Below, piece after piece: positions 8,656 through 16,460 of a stretch of 64,000 nucleotides of DNA. This DNA comes from JACVRW01 sp963819115. GTDB taxonomy: Bacteria; Actinomycetota; Thermoleophilia; Solirubrobacterales; Thermoleophilaceae. The stretch spans positions 1-64,000 of the forward strand of contig CAWFUR010000011.1 in NCBI GenBank assembly GCA_963819115.1, read 5' to 3'. The translations under genes and the position numbers were made by a program. The first letter of the stretch is position 1. Each line of letters starts with the position of its first letter. The notes beneath the pieces are model-generated. The model was not told where the DNA came from, made no database searches, and worked only from the letters and a program-made list of their open reading frames with translations.

Positions 8656-9399
8656 CTAGGAGCTGCGCTTGGTGCGGGCCTTCGGCCGGGCGGCCGCGGT
8701 GGTCTTGCGGGCGCTCGAGGCGGCCGTCTTACGCGCCGGCGACTTCCGGGCGGTCGAGGCCGAGCGGCTGCGTGTGGCGGCCGGCTTGGCTGCGGTGCGG
8801 GGGGCGCTGCCGTTGCGGCTCGGGGCCGAGCGGCGGCGGGTGGAGCTGCGTCGCCTCTCGGCCGCAGGGATCTCCTCCGTGGCCACGGCCTTGGCCAGCG
8901 CCTTGATCTGACGCTCGAGGAAGGCGGCCATCCGCTCCTCCTCGCGCCGGATCGCCTTCGCGAGCTTGGCGGTGTCCCTGTCGCCCACGGCCTCGGCCAG
9001 GGTCTCGATCGCGTTGTAGGTCGCGATCTCCTCGTGCTCGTTGAAGAACTCGGTCTTCGCGTTCTTCAGCAGCTTCTCGGCCTCTCCGGTGCCACGGATG
9101 GCGTGGAGCGGGCCCTTGGCGGCGGCGAGTCCCTTGGACGCCACCTCCTGCACCTTCGCGGCAGCGTCGGGCAGCGCGCTCGCCTCGGCCTTGCCGCCGA
9201 GCTGCTTGATCCGCCTGGCCACGTCGCGCCCGTGGGCCTTCGTCTCCTTGAGGTGCTCACGCAGGCGCTTCTGGTACGGCTTGCGGTCGGCGGCCATCCC
9301 GATGTGCGCCTGCAGGGCGACCTCGAGCTCCTTCTCCTTGCCGTAGGCCTCGTTCAGATATTGGATGAGCTTTGCGTCGCGGGTGTTCGGTTCAGCCAT
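8656..9399 (-). CDS. DUF892 (YciE-like) ferritin-fold protein with a histone H1-like basic tail
   Basis: 247 residues from the ATG at 9399, preceded by AGAGGAA. Residues 1-165 form the DUF892 four-helix bundle: LIQYLNEAYGKEKELEVALQ, HLKETKAHGRDVARR, FFNEHEEIATYNAIETLAE and IRREEERMAAFLERQIK. The E/H residues of these helices would form the di-iron site. The last 75 residues are low-complexity Ala/Arg/Lys/Ser/Pro (AAKPAATRSRSASTARKSP), like histone H1 or HupB tails. DUF892 proteins are usually stress-related. The tail suggests DNA binding comparable to Dps (inference). The frame is open further upstream, but without matching content. Confidence 0.85.
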   Translation of the reverse strand: MAEPNTRDAKLIQYLNEAYGKEKELEVALQAHIGMAADRKPYQKRLREHLKETKAHGRDVARRIKQLGGKAEASALPDAAAKVQEVASKGLAAAKGPLHAIRGTGEAEKLLKNAKTEFFNEHEEIATYNAIETLAEAVGDRDTAKLAKAIRREEERMAAFLERQIKALAKAVATEEIPAAERRRSSTRRRSAPSRNGSAPRTAAKPAATRSRSASTARKSPARKTAASSARKTTAAARPKARTKRSS

Positions 9400-9501
9400 C
9401 GGTTCCTCTTCTCTCGTCGTCGGGTCAGCTTGACCGCGTACCCCGATCGACGGTTGGCGAATCGTGTGTCCCGGCGGGGGGGTCCGGGTAGGTTGTTGCG
9501 C

Positions 9502-9669
9502 ATGGTCGTGCGCGATGAAGACGATTGGGTGGGTGAGCCCCCGGAGGGGCACTATGACGCGTCGCGGGCGCGGCCGGACTTCTGGCGCAACCAGCGCGTC
9601 CCGCTCAGCATCACCGGGGTGGGCCTCGGCCTGGCCCTGATCGTGCTCGCGCTGGCCTGGCTCTTCTAG
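9502..9669 (+). CDS. Small single-pass membrane protein
   Basis: 55 residues, ATG start. The N-terminal half is acidic and polar (DEDDWVGEPPEGHYDASRARP). It is followed by one C-terminal helix, ITGVGLGLALIVLALAWLF, giving a tail-anchored layout. The last four bases overlap the stop of the convergent HAD gene. I do not recognise a family. Composition and the clean N-cytosol/C-membrane organisation make it more likely real than chance. Confidence 0.5.
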   Translation: MVVRDEDDWVGEPPEGHYDASRARPDFWRNQRVPLSITGVGLGLALIVLALAWLF

Positions 9670-10376
9670 CTCGCGGCCAGGTCGGCCAGGGTGCGCATGT
9701 CCGGCACGGTGAGATCGGGGCGGGCCTCGGCGGGGGGCGTCGCACCCGAGCCACCACGCCCATGGCGGCGGTCCACCCATACCGTCGTCATGCCCAGCCG
9801 CTTGGCCGTCACATGGTCGTGGAAGAGGCTCTGTGCCACGTGCAGGATGCGCTCCCTCGGAACGCCGATCCGCTCGAAGGCGAGCTGGAAGTTGTTCTCG
9901 CTCGGCTTGTAGCTGCGCGCCTGCTGCGCGGTGATCACCCAGTCGAAGTCCACTCCCAGCCGCTTGGCGGACGCCGCGAACAGGTCGTCGTCGCAGTTGG
10001 TGATCGGCGCGAGCCTGAAGCGATTGTGCAGCCGCTGGAGCGCCTCCGAGCTGTCGGGGAAGGGGGGCCAGTCGCCCACCGATCCCGAGAACAGCTCCAC
10101 CTCGTCGTCGCTGGGCTCGAAGCCGAGGTCGGTGCCCAGCCCGCGGAGGGCGCCGCCCAGGACCTCGCGGTAGGTGAGGTACTCGCCCGACTCGAGCGCG
10201 GCCTCGTGACGGGCGTAGGCCTCGAGGATCTGGTCGTCGCCCACCTCGATGACGCCGTGAGCGTCGAGCACCGGCCGCGCGGCCGCGAGCAGGCCGCTCT
10301 CCCAGTCGATCAGGGTGCCGTAGCAGTCGAAGGTGAGGACGTCGAAGTCACCGAGGTCGATGTTCGCCTCGATCAT
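9666..10376 (-). CDS. HAD-superfamily hydrolase, haloacid dehalogenase type II-like
   Basis: 236 residues from the ATG at 10376. Motif I is TFDCYGTL with nucleophile Asp17; the D-x-Y form is typical of 2-haloacid dehalogenase-like members rather than of DxD phosphatases. Motif II is ITNCDDD, motif III is the Lys in RSYKPSENNF, and motif IV is VAQSLFHDHVTAKRLG, with the acidic pair reduced to FHD. The cap domain lies at about 30-110. The substrate cannot be told from sequence. The gene follows csoR by five bases on the same strand and may share its transcript. Confidence 0.85.
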   Translation of the reverse strand: MIEANIDLGDFDVLTFDCYGTLIDWESGLLAAARPVLDAHGVIEVGDDQILEAYARHEAALESGEYLTYREVLGGALRGLGTDLGFEPSDDEVELFSGSVGDWPPFPDSSEALQRLHNRFRLAPITNCDDDLFAASAKRLGVDFDWVITAQQARSYKPSENNFQLAFERIGVPRERILHVAQSLFHDHVTAKRLGMTTVWVDRRHGRGGSGATPPAEARPDLTVPDMRTLADLAAS

Positions 10377-10381
10377 TGGCG

Positions 10382-10693
10382 CTAGCCCCGCCGCATCAGA
10401 CGCCCGACGGCGGCCATCAACTCGTCGGTGAGCTGCTCGGGCGAGTCGTCGGCCGCGCCGCCCACCACGCAGTGGCGGGCATGGTCGTCGAGCACGCCGA
10501 GCGCCACCTTGTCGAGCGCCGCCTGGATGGCCGAGATCTGGGTGAGCACGTCGATGCAGTAGCGGTCCTCCTCCACCATCTTCTCCACCCCGCGCACCTG
10601 GCCCTCGACCCTTCGCAGCCGACGGGTGAGCTGGTCCTTCGTGGCGGTGTAGCCGCGCGTGGCGGCCGGCTTGGCGGTGTCGGTGGAGGCCAT
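10382..10693 (-). CDS. csoR: CsoR-family copper-type metal-sensing repressor
   Basis: 103 residues, all-helical DUF156 fold: QLTRRLRRVEGQVRGVEKMV, then YCIDVLTQISAIQAAL, then ALGVLDDHARHCVVG. Cys46, His71 and Cys75 have the same spacing (25 and 4) as the Cu(I) ligands of mycobacterial CsoR, so it probably senses Cu(I) and releases DNA on binding. It is transcribed away from the truncated ArsB-type gene. The shared 50-bp region contains a GC-rich inverted repeat that could be its operator. It probably regulates itself and the transporter side. Confidence 0.88.
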   Translation of the reverse strand: MASTDTAKPAATRGYTATKDQLTRRLRRVEGQVRGVEKMVEEDRYCIDVLTQISAIQAALDKVALGVLDDHARHCVVGGAADDSPEQLTDELMAAVGRLMRRG

Positions 10694-10712
10694 GGCGCAA
10701 GGTTAGCCGGGA

Positions 10713-10733
10713 AACCCTCGGGGGGTATAGGGG
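10713..10733. promoter_or_regulatory. Candidate CsoR operator
   Basis: The 52 bp between csoR and the divergent transporter gene contain ACCCTCGGGGGGT followed by ATAGGGG. This is a short imperfect inverted repeat of C-runs and G-runs next to a TA-rich step. CsoR operators are G/C-tract inverted repeats of this style placed over the promoter. The match is by eye only and there is no second copy in the window to compare. Confidence 0.3.
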
Positions 10734-10745
10734 CGGTTTGCCGCG

Positions 10746-11328
10746 GTGTGCGCCAGCCATGATCGCCGCTTGCCCGATGCGGTGTCGCTGATCCTCGCTC
10801 TGGCCTTTCTCGCCGTGTCGCTCGTCGCCGCGGCGATCCGGCCTCGCCTCCTGCCCGAATGGCTGGCCGCGGCGGCCGGCGCGGGCGTCCTCCTGGCGCT
10901 CGGGGCCATCGACTGGTCGCAGGCCCGGGACACGATCTCGGATCTCGGGCCCACCGTCGGACTGCTGGCGGCGCTCCTGTTGCTCGCCGAGGGCTGCCGG
11001 AGGAGGGCCTGTTCGACGCCCTCGGGGCGCTGATGGCACGGCGCGCACGGGGTCGCCCTCGATCGCTCCTGGCCCTCGTCTTCGTCATGGCCTCCTCGGT
11101 CACGGCCGTGCTGAGCCTGGACGCGACGGTGGTGCTGCTCAGGTGAACGTCGGCCCCAACCCCACGTATGCGGGCTCGTTGGCCACGCTGCTGTGGCGGA
11201 GGGTGCTGAGGCACGAGGACGAGGAGGTGGAGCTCGGCGAGTTCCTCCGCCTCGGCGCGCTCACGGTGCCCGCGGGAATCGTGGCCGCCACCGTGGTCCT
11301 ATGGTTCAGCCACCAGGTGCACGGCTGA
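10746..11328 (+). pseudogene. ArsB/anion-transporter family permease, frameshifted and lacking its middle
   Basis: The N-terminal part (SLILALAFLAVSLVAAAIRP ... GLLAALLLLAEGC) matches the start of ArsB-type permeases. One base is missing near 11005: CGGAGGGAGGGCC is expected and CGGAGGAGGGCC is present. The frame then continues as EGLFDALGALMARRARG through VMASSVTAVLSLDATVVLL. It jumps directly to NVGPNPTYAGSLATLLWRRVL, which is the C-terminal end of the family, so roughly 200 or more central residues are absent. It ends ATGA with the stress-protein gene. It cannot encode a working pump as read. Divergent csoR suggests metal control of the original gene. Confidence 0.7.
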
Positions 11329-11837
11329 TGCGCGCGCTCGTATGGATCGTGGAGGACACGTGGCAGGCCACCGTGGACGAGGCCGGCGCCCTGCTGCCCG
11401 CTGACGCGGAGGTCACGCTCCTCCACGTGGCGCCGGCGGAGGTGGAGGAGGTGGCGGGCGGTGCGCTCCGCGGGCTGCTGGGTCGCCGGCCACCCGGACC
11501 CGCTCCTCAGGAACCCCTGCGGGCGATATCCGAGGAGGCCGCGCAAGAGCTCCTGGCCGAAGCCGGCGAGCGCCTGGGACGGCCGTCCACAACCGACGCC
11601 CGGCGCGGGCGCGTGGAGCGCGAGGTGGTGGAGGCGGCCGAGGACATGGACATCCTGGTCCTCGCCCGCGACGGCGACCACTCGCGCCTCGGCCCGCGAA
11701 GCCTCGGACCCGCCGCACGCTTCGTGGTGGACCACGCGCCCTGCCGGATCCTCCAGGTGTGGCCCGACCCGCCGCCCGCGCTGGAGACGATCCCGCCGCC
11801 GCCCCCGCCGGGCGAGCACCCACCGCCCCCGCGGTGA
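11328..11837 (+). CDS. Universal stress protein-like protein with proline-rich tail
   Basis: 169 residues; the ATG overlaps the stop of the transporter remnant (ATGA). The fold resembles a UspA domain: MRALVWIVEDTWQATVDEAG, then AEVTLLHVAP, EREVVEAAEDMDILVLARD, GPAARFVVDHAPCRILQVW. The usual ATP-loop G-x2-G-x9-GS appears only as a weakened GDHSRLGPRSLGPAAR, so nucleotide binding is uncertain. The last 25 residues are nearly all Pro/Glu (PPPPPPGEHPPPPR). Being coupled to a transporter, it may have served as its cytosolic regulatory partner (inference). Confidence 0.7.
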   Translation: MRALVWIVEDTWQATVDEAGALLPADAEVTLLHVAPAEVEEVAGGALRGLLGRRPPGPAPQEPLRAISEEAAQELLAEAGERLGRPSTTDARRGRVEREVVEAAEDMDILVLARDGDHSRLGPRSLGPAARFVVDHAPCRILQVWPDPPPALETIPPPPPPGEHPPPPR

Positions 11838-11851
11838 TCCGTTCTCGGAAC

Positions 11852-11881
11852 GACGAGACCCCGCCGGAGCGGGGCCTCGTC
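11852..11881. terminator. Bidirectional hairpin terminator between convergent genes
   Basis: GACGAGACCCCG / CGGGGCCTCGTC forms a nearly perfect 12-bp stem around a six-base loop, in the 67 bp between the stress-protein stop and the nrdJ stop. There is no strong U tract, which is common at this GC level. Confidence 0.6.
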
Positions 11882-11904
11882 TCAGTCGGTTTCGGGCCGG
11901 CGGC

Positions 11905-14754
11905 TCAGCCGCAGCCGGTGTTGTTGCCGCAGCTGGAGCACGTGTAGCACGAGCCCGTGCGCTGCATCATCCCTCCGCACTGGGCGCATGCCGGACCCAG
12001 GTCGAGGCCCCGAAGGGCCGCCGGGAGTGCGGGCGGCTCGTCGGTGAACGAGGCCGCGGCCGGGGAGGCGCCGGGCGTGACCGTGGCCCCGCCGTTGCCC
12101 CCGTTGCCGGCGTGGCCATTGCCCGCGCCGTTGGCCGGACCATCGGCCGCCTCGGCCGGCGGTCCCGCGGTGTCGCCGCGCATCAGGGCCTCCTGCGAGG
12201 CCTTCCGCGCGCGCACCTCGGGCGTGAGGATGCCCAGCTCCTCGTGCACGTCGGCGTCGAGGAAGCGGGAGGCCAGCCAGCGCATGATGTAGTCGGGCAT
12301 CGACTTGGCGAACGGGATCTCCGGGTTGCCCGTGATCCCCTCCGGGTCGAAGCGCATGTAGCTGAACTTGCGCACCAGCGTCTCGAGCGGCACTCCGTAC
12401 TGGAGCGCGATCGAGATCGACGTGGCGAAGGCATTCATCATGCCCCGCAGCGTCGAGCCCTCCTTGCCGATGTCGGTGAGGAAGATCTCCCCGACCGAGC
12501 CGTCCTCGTACATGCCGGCCGTGATGTATCCCTCGTGGCCCGCGATCGAGAACTTGTGCGTGAGCGACTGGCGCTCGCGCGGCATCCGCCTGCGGGTGGG
12601 CTTCGCGTCCACCATCTGCGGAGCGGGCTCCTCGACGGCCCCTTCCTTCTTCTTGTCCGTGCGCAGCGCCTGCGCGGTCTTGGACCCGTCGCGGTAGATG
12701 GCCAGCGCCTTCAGGCCGAGCTTCCAGCCCTCGGTGTAGACCTCCGCCACGTCCTCGACAGTGACCGACTCGGGCAGGTTCACCGTCTTCGAGATCGCGC
12801 CCGAGATGAACGGCTGAGCCGCCGCCATCATCTTCACGTGGCCCATCGCCGAGATGGCCCGCTCGCCCACGGCCACGTCGAACACCGACAGGTGCTCGTC
12901 GCGCATGCCGGGAGCACCGATGATGTTCCCGTGCTCGGCCAGGTGCGCCTCGATCTGCTCCACCTCGTGCTCGGAGTAGCCGAGCGACCGAAGCGCCGGC
13001 GGCACGGTGCGGTTCACGATCGTCATCTGGCCGCCGCCCACCAGCTCCTTGAACTTGACCAGTGAGAAGTCGGGCTCGATGCCAGTGGTGTCGCAGTCCA
13101 TCAGGAACGAGATCGTGCCCGTGGGCGCGAGCACCGTGGCCTGCGCGTTGCGGTACCCGTTGCGCTCACCCGTCTCCACGGCCTCGTCCCAGGCCCGCTG
13201 GGCGGCCTCGATCAGGTCCGTGTCCGAGCACAGCGCCGAGTCGAGCTCGTACGAGGCGTCGCGGTGCTTGCGCATCACGCGGTTGTGCGCGTCGCGGTTG
13301 TGGTCGTAGCGCTCGTAGGGGCCGAGCGCTCCGGCCACCTCCGCGGACGTGCCATAGGCCCGCCCGGTCATCAGCGCGGTGACGGCGCCGCAGAGCTCAC
13401 GGCCCTCGTCAGAGTCGTAGGCCAGGCCGTTCGCCATCAGCAGCGCGCCGAGGTTGGCGTACCCCAGGCCGAGCTGGCGGAAGGCACGGGCGTTCTCCCC
13501 GATTCCCTTCGTGGGGTAGCTCGAGGGCGTGACCACGATCTCCTGCGCGAGGATCATCACGTCCACCACGTGCTCGAACGCGGGCACGTCGAAGCTGCCG
13601 TCGTCGCGACGGAACTTGAGCAGGTTGATCGACGCCAGGTTGCATGCCGAGTCGTCCACGTGCATGTACTCAGAGCACGGGTTGGACGCGTTGATGCGTC
13701 CCGACTCGGGGCACGTGTGCCAGTCGTTGATGGTGGTGTCGTACTGGACACCCGGATCGGCGCAGCGCCATGCCGCGTCGGCGATCTGGTCGAGCACGTC
13801 GCGCGCCTCCATGCGGTCCACCACCGAGCCGTCGAGCCGTGCCGTGAACTCCCACTCGTCGCCGTTCTCGACGGCCTGCATGAAGTCGTCGCTCACCCGG
13901 ACCGAGTTGTTCGCGTTCTGGTACTGGATCGACGCGAAGTGCTCGGAGTCGAGCCGCATGTCGAAGCCGGCGTCGCGCAGGGCGGCGGCCTTCTCCTCCT
14001 CGCGCGCCTTGCACCACACGAAGTCGAGGACGTCGGGGTGGTCCACGTCGAGCACGACCATCTTGGCCGCGCGGCGCGTCTTGCCCCCGGACTTGATCGT
14101 GCCGGCCCACGCGTCCGCGCCGCGCATGAACGACACGGGCCCGCTGGCCGTGCCGCCCTTGGAGAGCTGCTCCTTCGAGCCGCGGATGTTGGAGAGGTTG
14201 ATCCCCGCGCCGGAGCCGCCGCGGAAGATCATGCCCTCCTTGGTGTTCCAGTCGAGGATCGACTCGATCGTGTCCTCGACGCTGAGGATGAAGCAGGCGG
14301 AGCACTGCGGGCTCTCCTCGAACCCGACGTTGAACCAGACCGGCGAGTTGAACGCCGCCATCTGGTGGAGAAGGATGTGCGTGAGCTCGTCCTCGAACGC
14401 CGAGGCGTCCTCGTCGCCCGCGAAGTAGCCGCCCTCGCGGCCCCATCCGGCGATGGTGCCGGCCACGCGCCCGATCATCTGCTTGACGGACGACTCGCGC
14501 TCGTCCGAGTCCTGGCGGCCGCGGAAGTACTTCTGGGCCACGATGTTGGTGGCGTTCTGTGACCAGCTCAGGGGAAACTCGACGCCACGCTGCTCGAAGG
14601 CGGGGTTCGCGGGGTCGCCGATCACGGCGTCGCGAATCTCCCACTCGATCGAGTCGAAGGGGTGGGTGTCGGCGTCGGTGAATCGCCGCGGAACGGTGAC
14701 GCCCGAGCCGCTTGCGGCAATGCTCGGTGCGGCGGCGTCACGACTGTCAGACAT
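11905..14754 (-). CDS. nrdJ: Adenosylcobalamin-dependent (class II) ribonucleotide reductase
   Basis: 949 residues, the usual size of long class II NrdJ. It reduces ribonucleotides to deoxyribonucleotides for DNA synthesis using a B12 radical and needs no small subunit. Visible: CSACF (about 151-154), the active-site NPCSE (Asn358, Cys360, Glu362), partner Cys371 in DSACNLASIN, PTGTISFLMDCDTTGIEP, and a C-terminal Cys-rich tail with CAQCG and CSSCGNNTGCG that re-reduces the active site. A Gly/Asn/Ala-rich linker precedes the tail. The first eight bases overlap the end of nrdR, so the two are one operon, probably repressed by NrdR when dATP is high. Confidence 0.97.
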   Translation of the reverse strand: MSDSRDAAAPSIAASGSGVTVPRRFTDADTHPFDSIEWEIRDAVIGDPANPAFEQRGVEFPLSWSQNATNIVAQKYFRGRQDSDERESSVKQMIGRVAGTIAGWGREGGYFAGDEDASAFEDELTHILLHQMAAFNSPVWFNVGFEESPQCSACFILSVEDTIESILDWNTKEGMIFRGGSGAGINLSNIRGSKEQLSKGGTASGPVSFMRGADAWAGTIKSGGKTRRAAKMVVLDVDHPDVLDFVWCKAREEEKAAALRDAGFDMRLDSEHFASIQYQNANNSVRVSDDFMQAVENGDEWEFTARLDGSVVDRMEARDVLDQIADAAWRCADPGVQYDTTINDWHTCPESGRINASNPCSEYMHVDDSACNLASINLLKFRRDDGSFDVPAFEHVVDVMILAQEIVVTPSSYPTKGIGENARAFRQLGLGYANLGALLMANGLAYDSDEGRELCGAVTALMTGRAYGTSAEVAGALGPYERYDHNRDAHNRVMRKHRDASYELDSALCSDTDLIEAAQRAWDEAVETGERNGYRNAQATVLAPTGTISFLMDCDTTGIEPDFSLVKFKELVGGGQMTIVNRTVPPALRSLGYSEHEVEQIEAHLAEHGNIIGAPGMRDEHLSVFDVAVGERAISAMGHVKMMAAAQPFISGAISKTVNLPESVTVEDVAEVYTEGWKLGLKALAIYRDGSKTAQALRTDKKKEGAVEEPAPQMVDAKPTRRRMPRERQSLTHKFSIAGHEGYITAGMYEDGSVGEIFLTDIGKEGSTLRGMMNAFATSISIALQYGVPLETLVRKFSYMRFDPEGITGNPEIPFAKSMPDYIMRWLASRFLDADVHEELGILTPEVRARKASQEALMRGDTAGPPAEAADGPANGAGNGHAGNGGNGGATVTPGASPAAASFTDEPPALPAALRGLDLGPACAQCGGMMQRTGSCYTCSSCGNNTGCG

Positions 14755-15346
14755 GGGTTCTCCTCGTCTCTTTTTGTGTGGCCGGCGGCCTTAGGGGGGA
14801 ACGACCGATGCTGCTCTCCGGATCGGACGGAACGGAGGGGTCTCCGGAAGCCCCCTCGGGGCCCCCTTCGAGGGCCAATTGGCCTGCTCCCGGGTGGGAC
14901 TCGGACTTGAAGCGGAGCACCACCGCCTCGAGCTCGTCGAGGTCGGCCAGGTCCCGGTAGACCGAGGCGAACTGGATGGCCGCCACGGGGTCGATCCGGG
15001 CCAGCCCGCGCTCGGCCAGGTCCCCGATCTGGTCCGCGCGGACCACCGGTCCGGCGCGCCTCGCGGCGGAGGCGATCGACTCCGCCAGCTCATCCAGCTG
15101 CTGCTCGCTCACCGGGCGCTTGCCCGCGGCCCGGGTCAGGCCGCGGAGGAGCTTCTGGCGGTCGAACGGCTCGCTCCGCCCGTCGCGCTTCTGCACCGAC
15201 ACCACGGGCCCCTCGGCCCGCTCGTAGGTGGTGAAGCGCTCACCGCAACCGGCGCACTCGCGCCGCCTGCGCACCGCGTCGCCCGGCTCGGCCAGACGCG
15301 AGTCCACGACCTTGGTGGAATCGAAGGAGCAGAAGGGGCAGCGCAC
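14747..15346 (-). CDS. nrdR: Transcriptional repressor NrdR with extended C-terminus
   Basis: 199 residues. The Zn ribbon is MRCPFCSFDS ... RECAGCGERFTTYE (Cys3, 6, 31, 34), followed by RRRR and an ATP-cone domain (about 47-135; VQKRDGRSEPFDRQKLLRGL). It senses ATP/dATP and represses ribonucleotide reductase genes. Typical NrdR has about 150 residues; here about 45 extra, low-complexity polar residues follow (GGPEGASGDPSVPSDPESS) and run into the nrdJ start. A perfect-looking NrdR box sits 42 bp upstream, so it probably autoregulates. Confidence 0.95.
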   Translation of the reverse strand: MRCPFCSFDSTKVVDSRLAEPGDAVRRRRECAGCGERFTTYERAEGPVVSVQKRDGRSEPFDRQKLLRGLTRAAGKRPVSEQQLDELAESIASAARRAGPVVRADQIGDLAERGLARIDPVAAIQFASVYRDLADLDELEAVVLRFKSESHPGAGQLALEGGPEGASGDPSVPSDPESSIGRSPLRPPATQKETRRTHV

Positions 15347-15355
15347 AGCCTCATT

Positions 15356-15371
15356 CTACTAGGGCTGGTGC
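15356..15371. promoter_or_regulatory. Second, degenerate NrdR box
   Basis: CTACTAGGGCTGGTGC keeps the outer half-sites (aCTA ... TgGTG) and lies exactly 32 bp centre to centre from the good box. This is about three helical turns, the spacing usual for NrdR box pairs. The middle is lost, so this is a weaker call. Confidence 0.45.
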
Positions 15372-15387
15372 TCAAATCCTGCTCCGA

Positions 15388-15403
15388 CCACTACATATTG
15401 TGG
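15388..15403. promoter_or_regulatory. NrdR box
   Basis: CCACTACATATTGTGG matches the NrdR consensus acaCwAtATaTwGtGt at nearly every conserved position. It lies 42 bp upstream of the nrdR start and is expected to control nrdR-nrdJ. Confidence 0.8.
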
Positions 15404-15440
15404 AAAGAGCGGGGTGTTCGTCGCTCTGCGGCCTGTGGGC

Positions 15441-16367
15441 CTAGCGCAGCGAGCCGAGCGTCTGCTCGAGCCCGCTGATGATGTCGATCCGCGATTCCCA
15501 GCCGAAGGTCTCGCGGGCGCGAGCGGCATCCAGGGCGCTCCGCCTGACCTCGCCCTTCCGCTCGGGCTGGAAGTCGGGCTCGAAGCCGTTCGCCGCGTGC
15601 GGGGCCAGGGCCTCCACGAGGTCCAGCACCGTGACCTCCACGCCGCGGCCGATGTTGTACGAGCCGCCGGCGTCCGAAGCGGCCGCCAGGAGGTTGGCCT
15701 GGACGATGTCGTCCACGTGCACGTAGTCGCGCGTCTGGAGGCCGTCGCCGAAGACCACCGGCCGGCCGCCGTCCATCGCCCGTCCGCAGAAGATCGCGAT
15801 CACGCCGGCCTCGCCCAGCGGGTCCTGGCGCGGGCCGTAGACGTTGCCGAAGCGGAGCGCCACCGTGGACAGGCCGTGCAGGCGGTTGAAGAGGGCGCAG
15901 TAGTTCTCTGCGCAGAACTTGGACAGGCCATAGGGGGCCTCGGGCGCGACGGGATGGTCCTCGGTCGCGGGGATCGTGACCGCGTCCCCGTAGATCGCCC
16001 CGCCGGTCGAGGCGAACACCACACGCCCGACGTCGTGCGCGTGAGCCGCGCTGAGCACGTTCACCGTGCCGCCCACGTTCACCGCGGAGTCGAACGCCGG
16101 GTCGGCCACGGACTTGCGCACGTCCACCTGCGCGCCCAGATGGAAGATCGCCTCGGGACGGGCACGGGCCACCAGGCCGTCCACCGCCTCGGCGTCGCGC
16201 AGGTCCACCTCGGCCAGATCCGCTCCCTTCGAGATCGCCTCGTCGAGGTTCTGCCGGCGGCCGGTCGAGATGTTGTCGAGCACGGTCACCTCGTCCCCGC
16301 GCCCGACAAGGGCGTCCACGAGGGTCGATCCGATGAAGCCGGCGCCGCCGGTGACTAGTGCTCTCAT
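15441..16367 (-). CDS. NAD-dependent sugar epimerase/dehydratase (UDP-glucose 4-epimerase-like)
   Basis: 308 residues, ATG at 16367. It is an extended SDR: GGAGFIGS (NAD-binding G-x2-G-x2-G, about 7-14), VLDNISTG (adenosine-ribose binding), HLGAQVDVRKS, and a catalytic set of the Ser/Thr in FASTGGAIYG and YGLSK (Tyr-x3-Lys). Then comes RFGNVYGPRQDP and the substrate side RDYVHVDDIVQA. It interconverts nucleotide sugars; GalE-like enzymes make UDP-galactose or related donors. The genes of the surface-glycan operon would use such products, though they lie 8 kb away. The specific substrate is inferred. Confidence 0.88.
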   Translation of the reverse strand: MRALVTGGAGFIGSTLVDALVGRGDEVTVLDNISTGRRQNLDEAISKGADLAEVDLRDAEAVDGLVARARPEAIFHLGAQVDVRKSVADPAFDSAVNVGGTVNVLSAAHAHDVGRVVFASTGGAIYGDAVTIPATEDHPVAPEAPYGLSKFCAENYCALFNRLHGLSTVALRFGNVYGPRQDPLGEAGVIAIFCGRAMDGGRPVVFGDGLQTRDYVHVDDIVQANLLAAASDAGGSYNIGRGVEVTVLDLVEALAPHAANGFEPDFQPERKGEVRRSALDAARARETFGWESRIDIISGLEQTLGSLR

Positions 16368-16460
16368 TGAGTCGCAGGATGGTAGGCGGTTCAGCCCTCG
16401 GAACCGCCCACCGTGAGGATTTGCATGACAAGCTGCCCCGGACCCGACGAGGAGCGAGGC

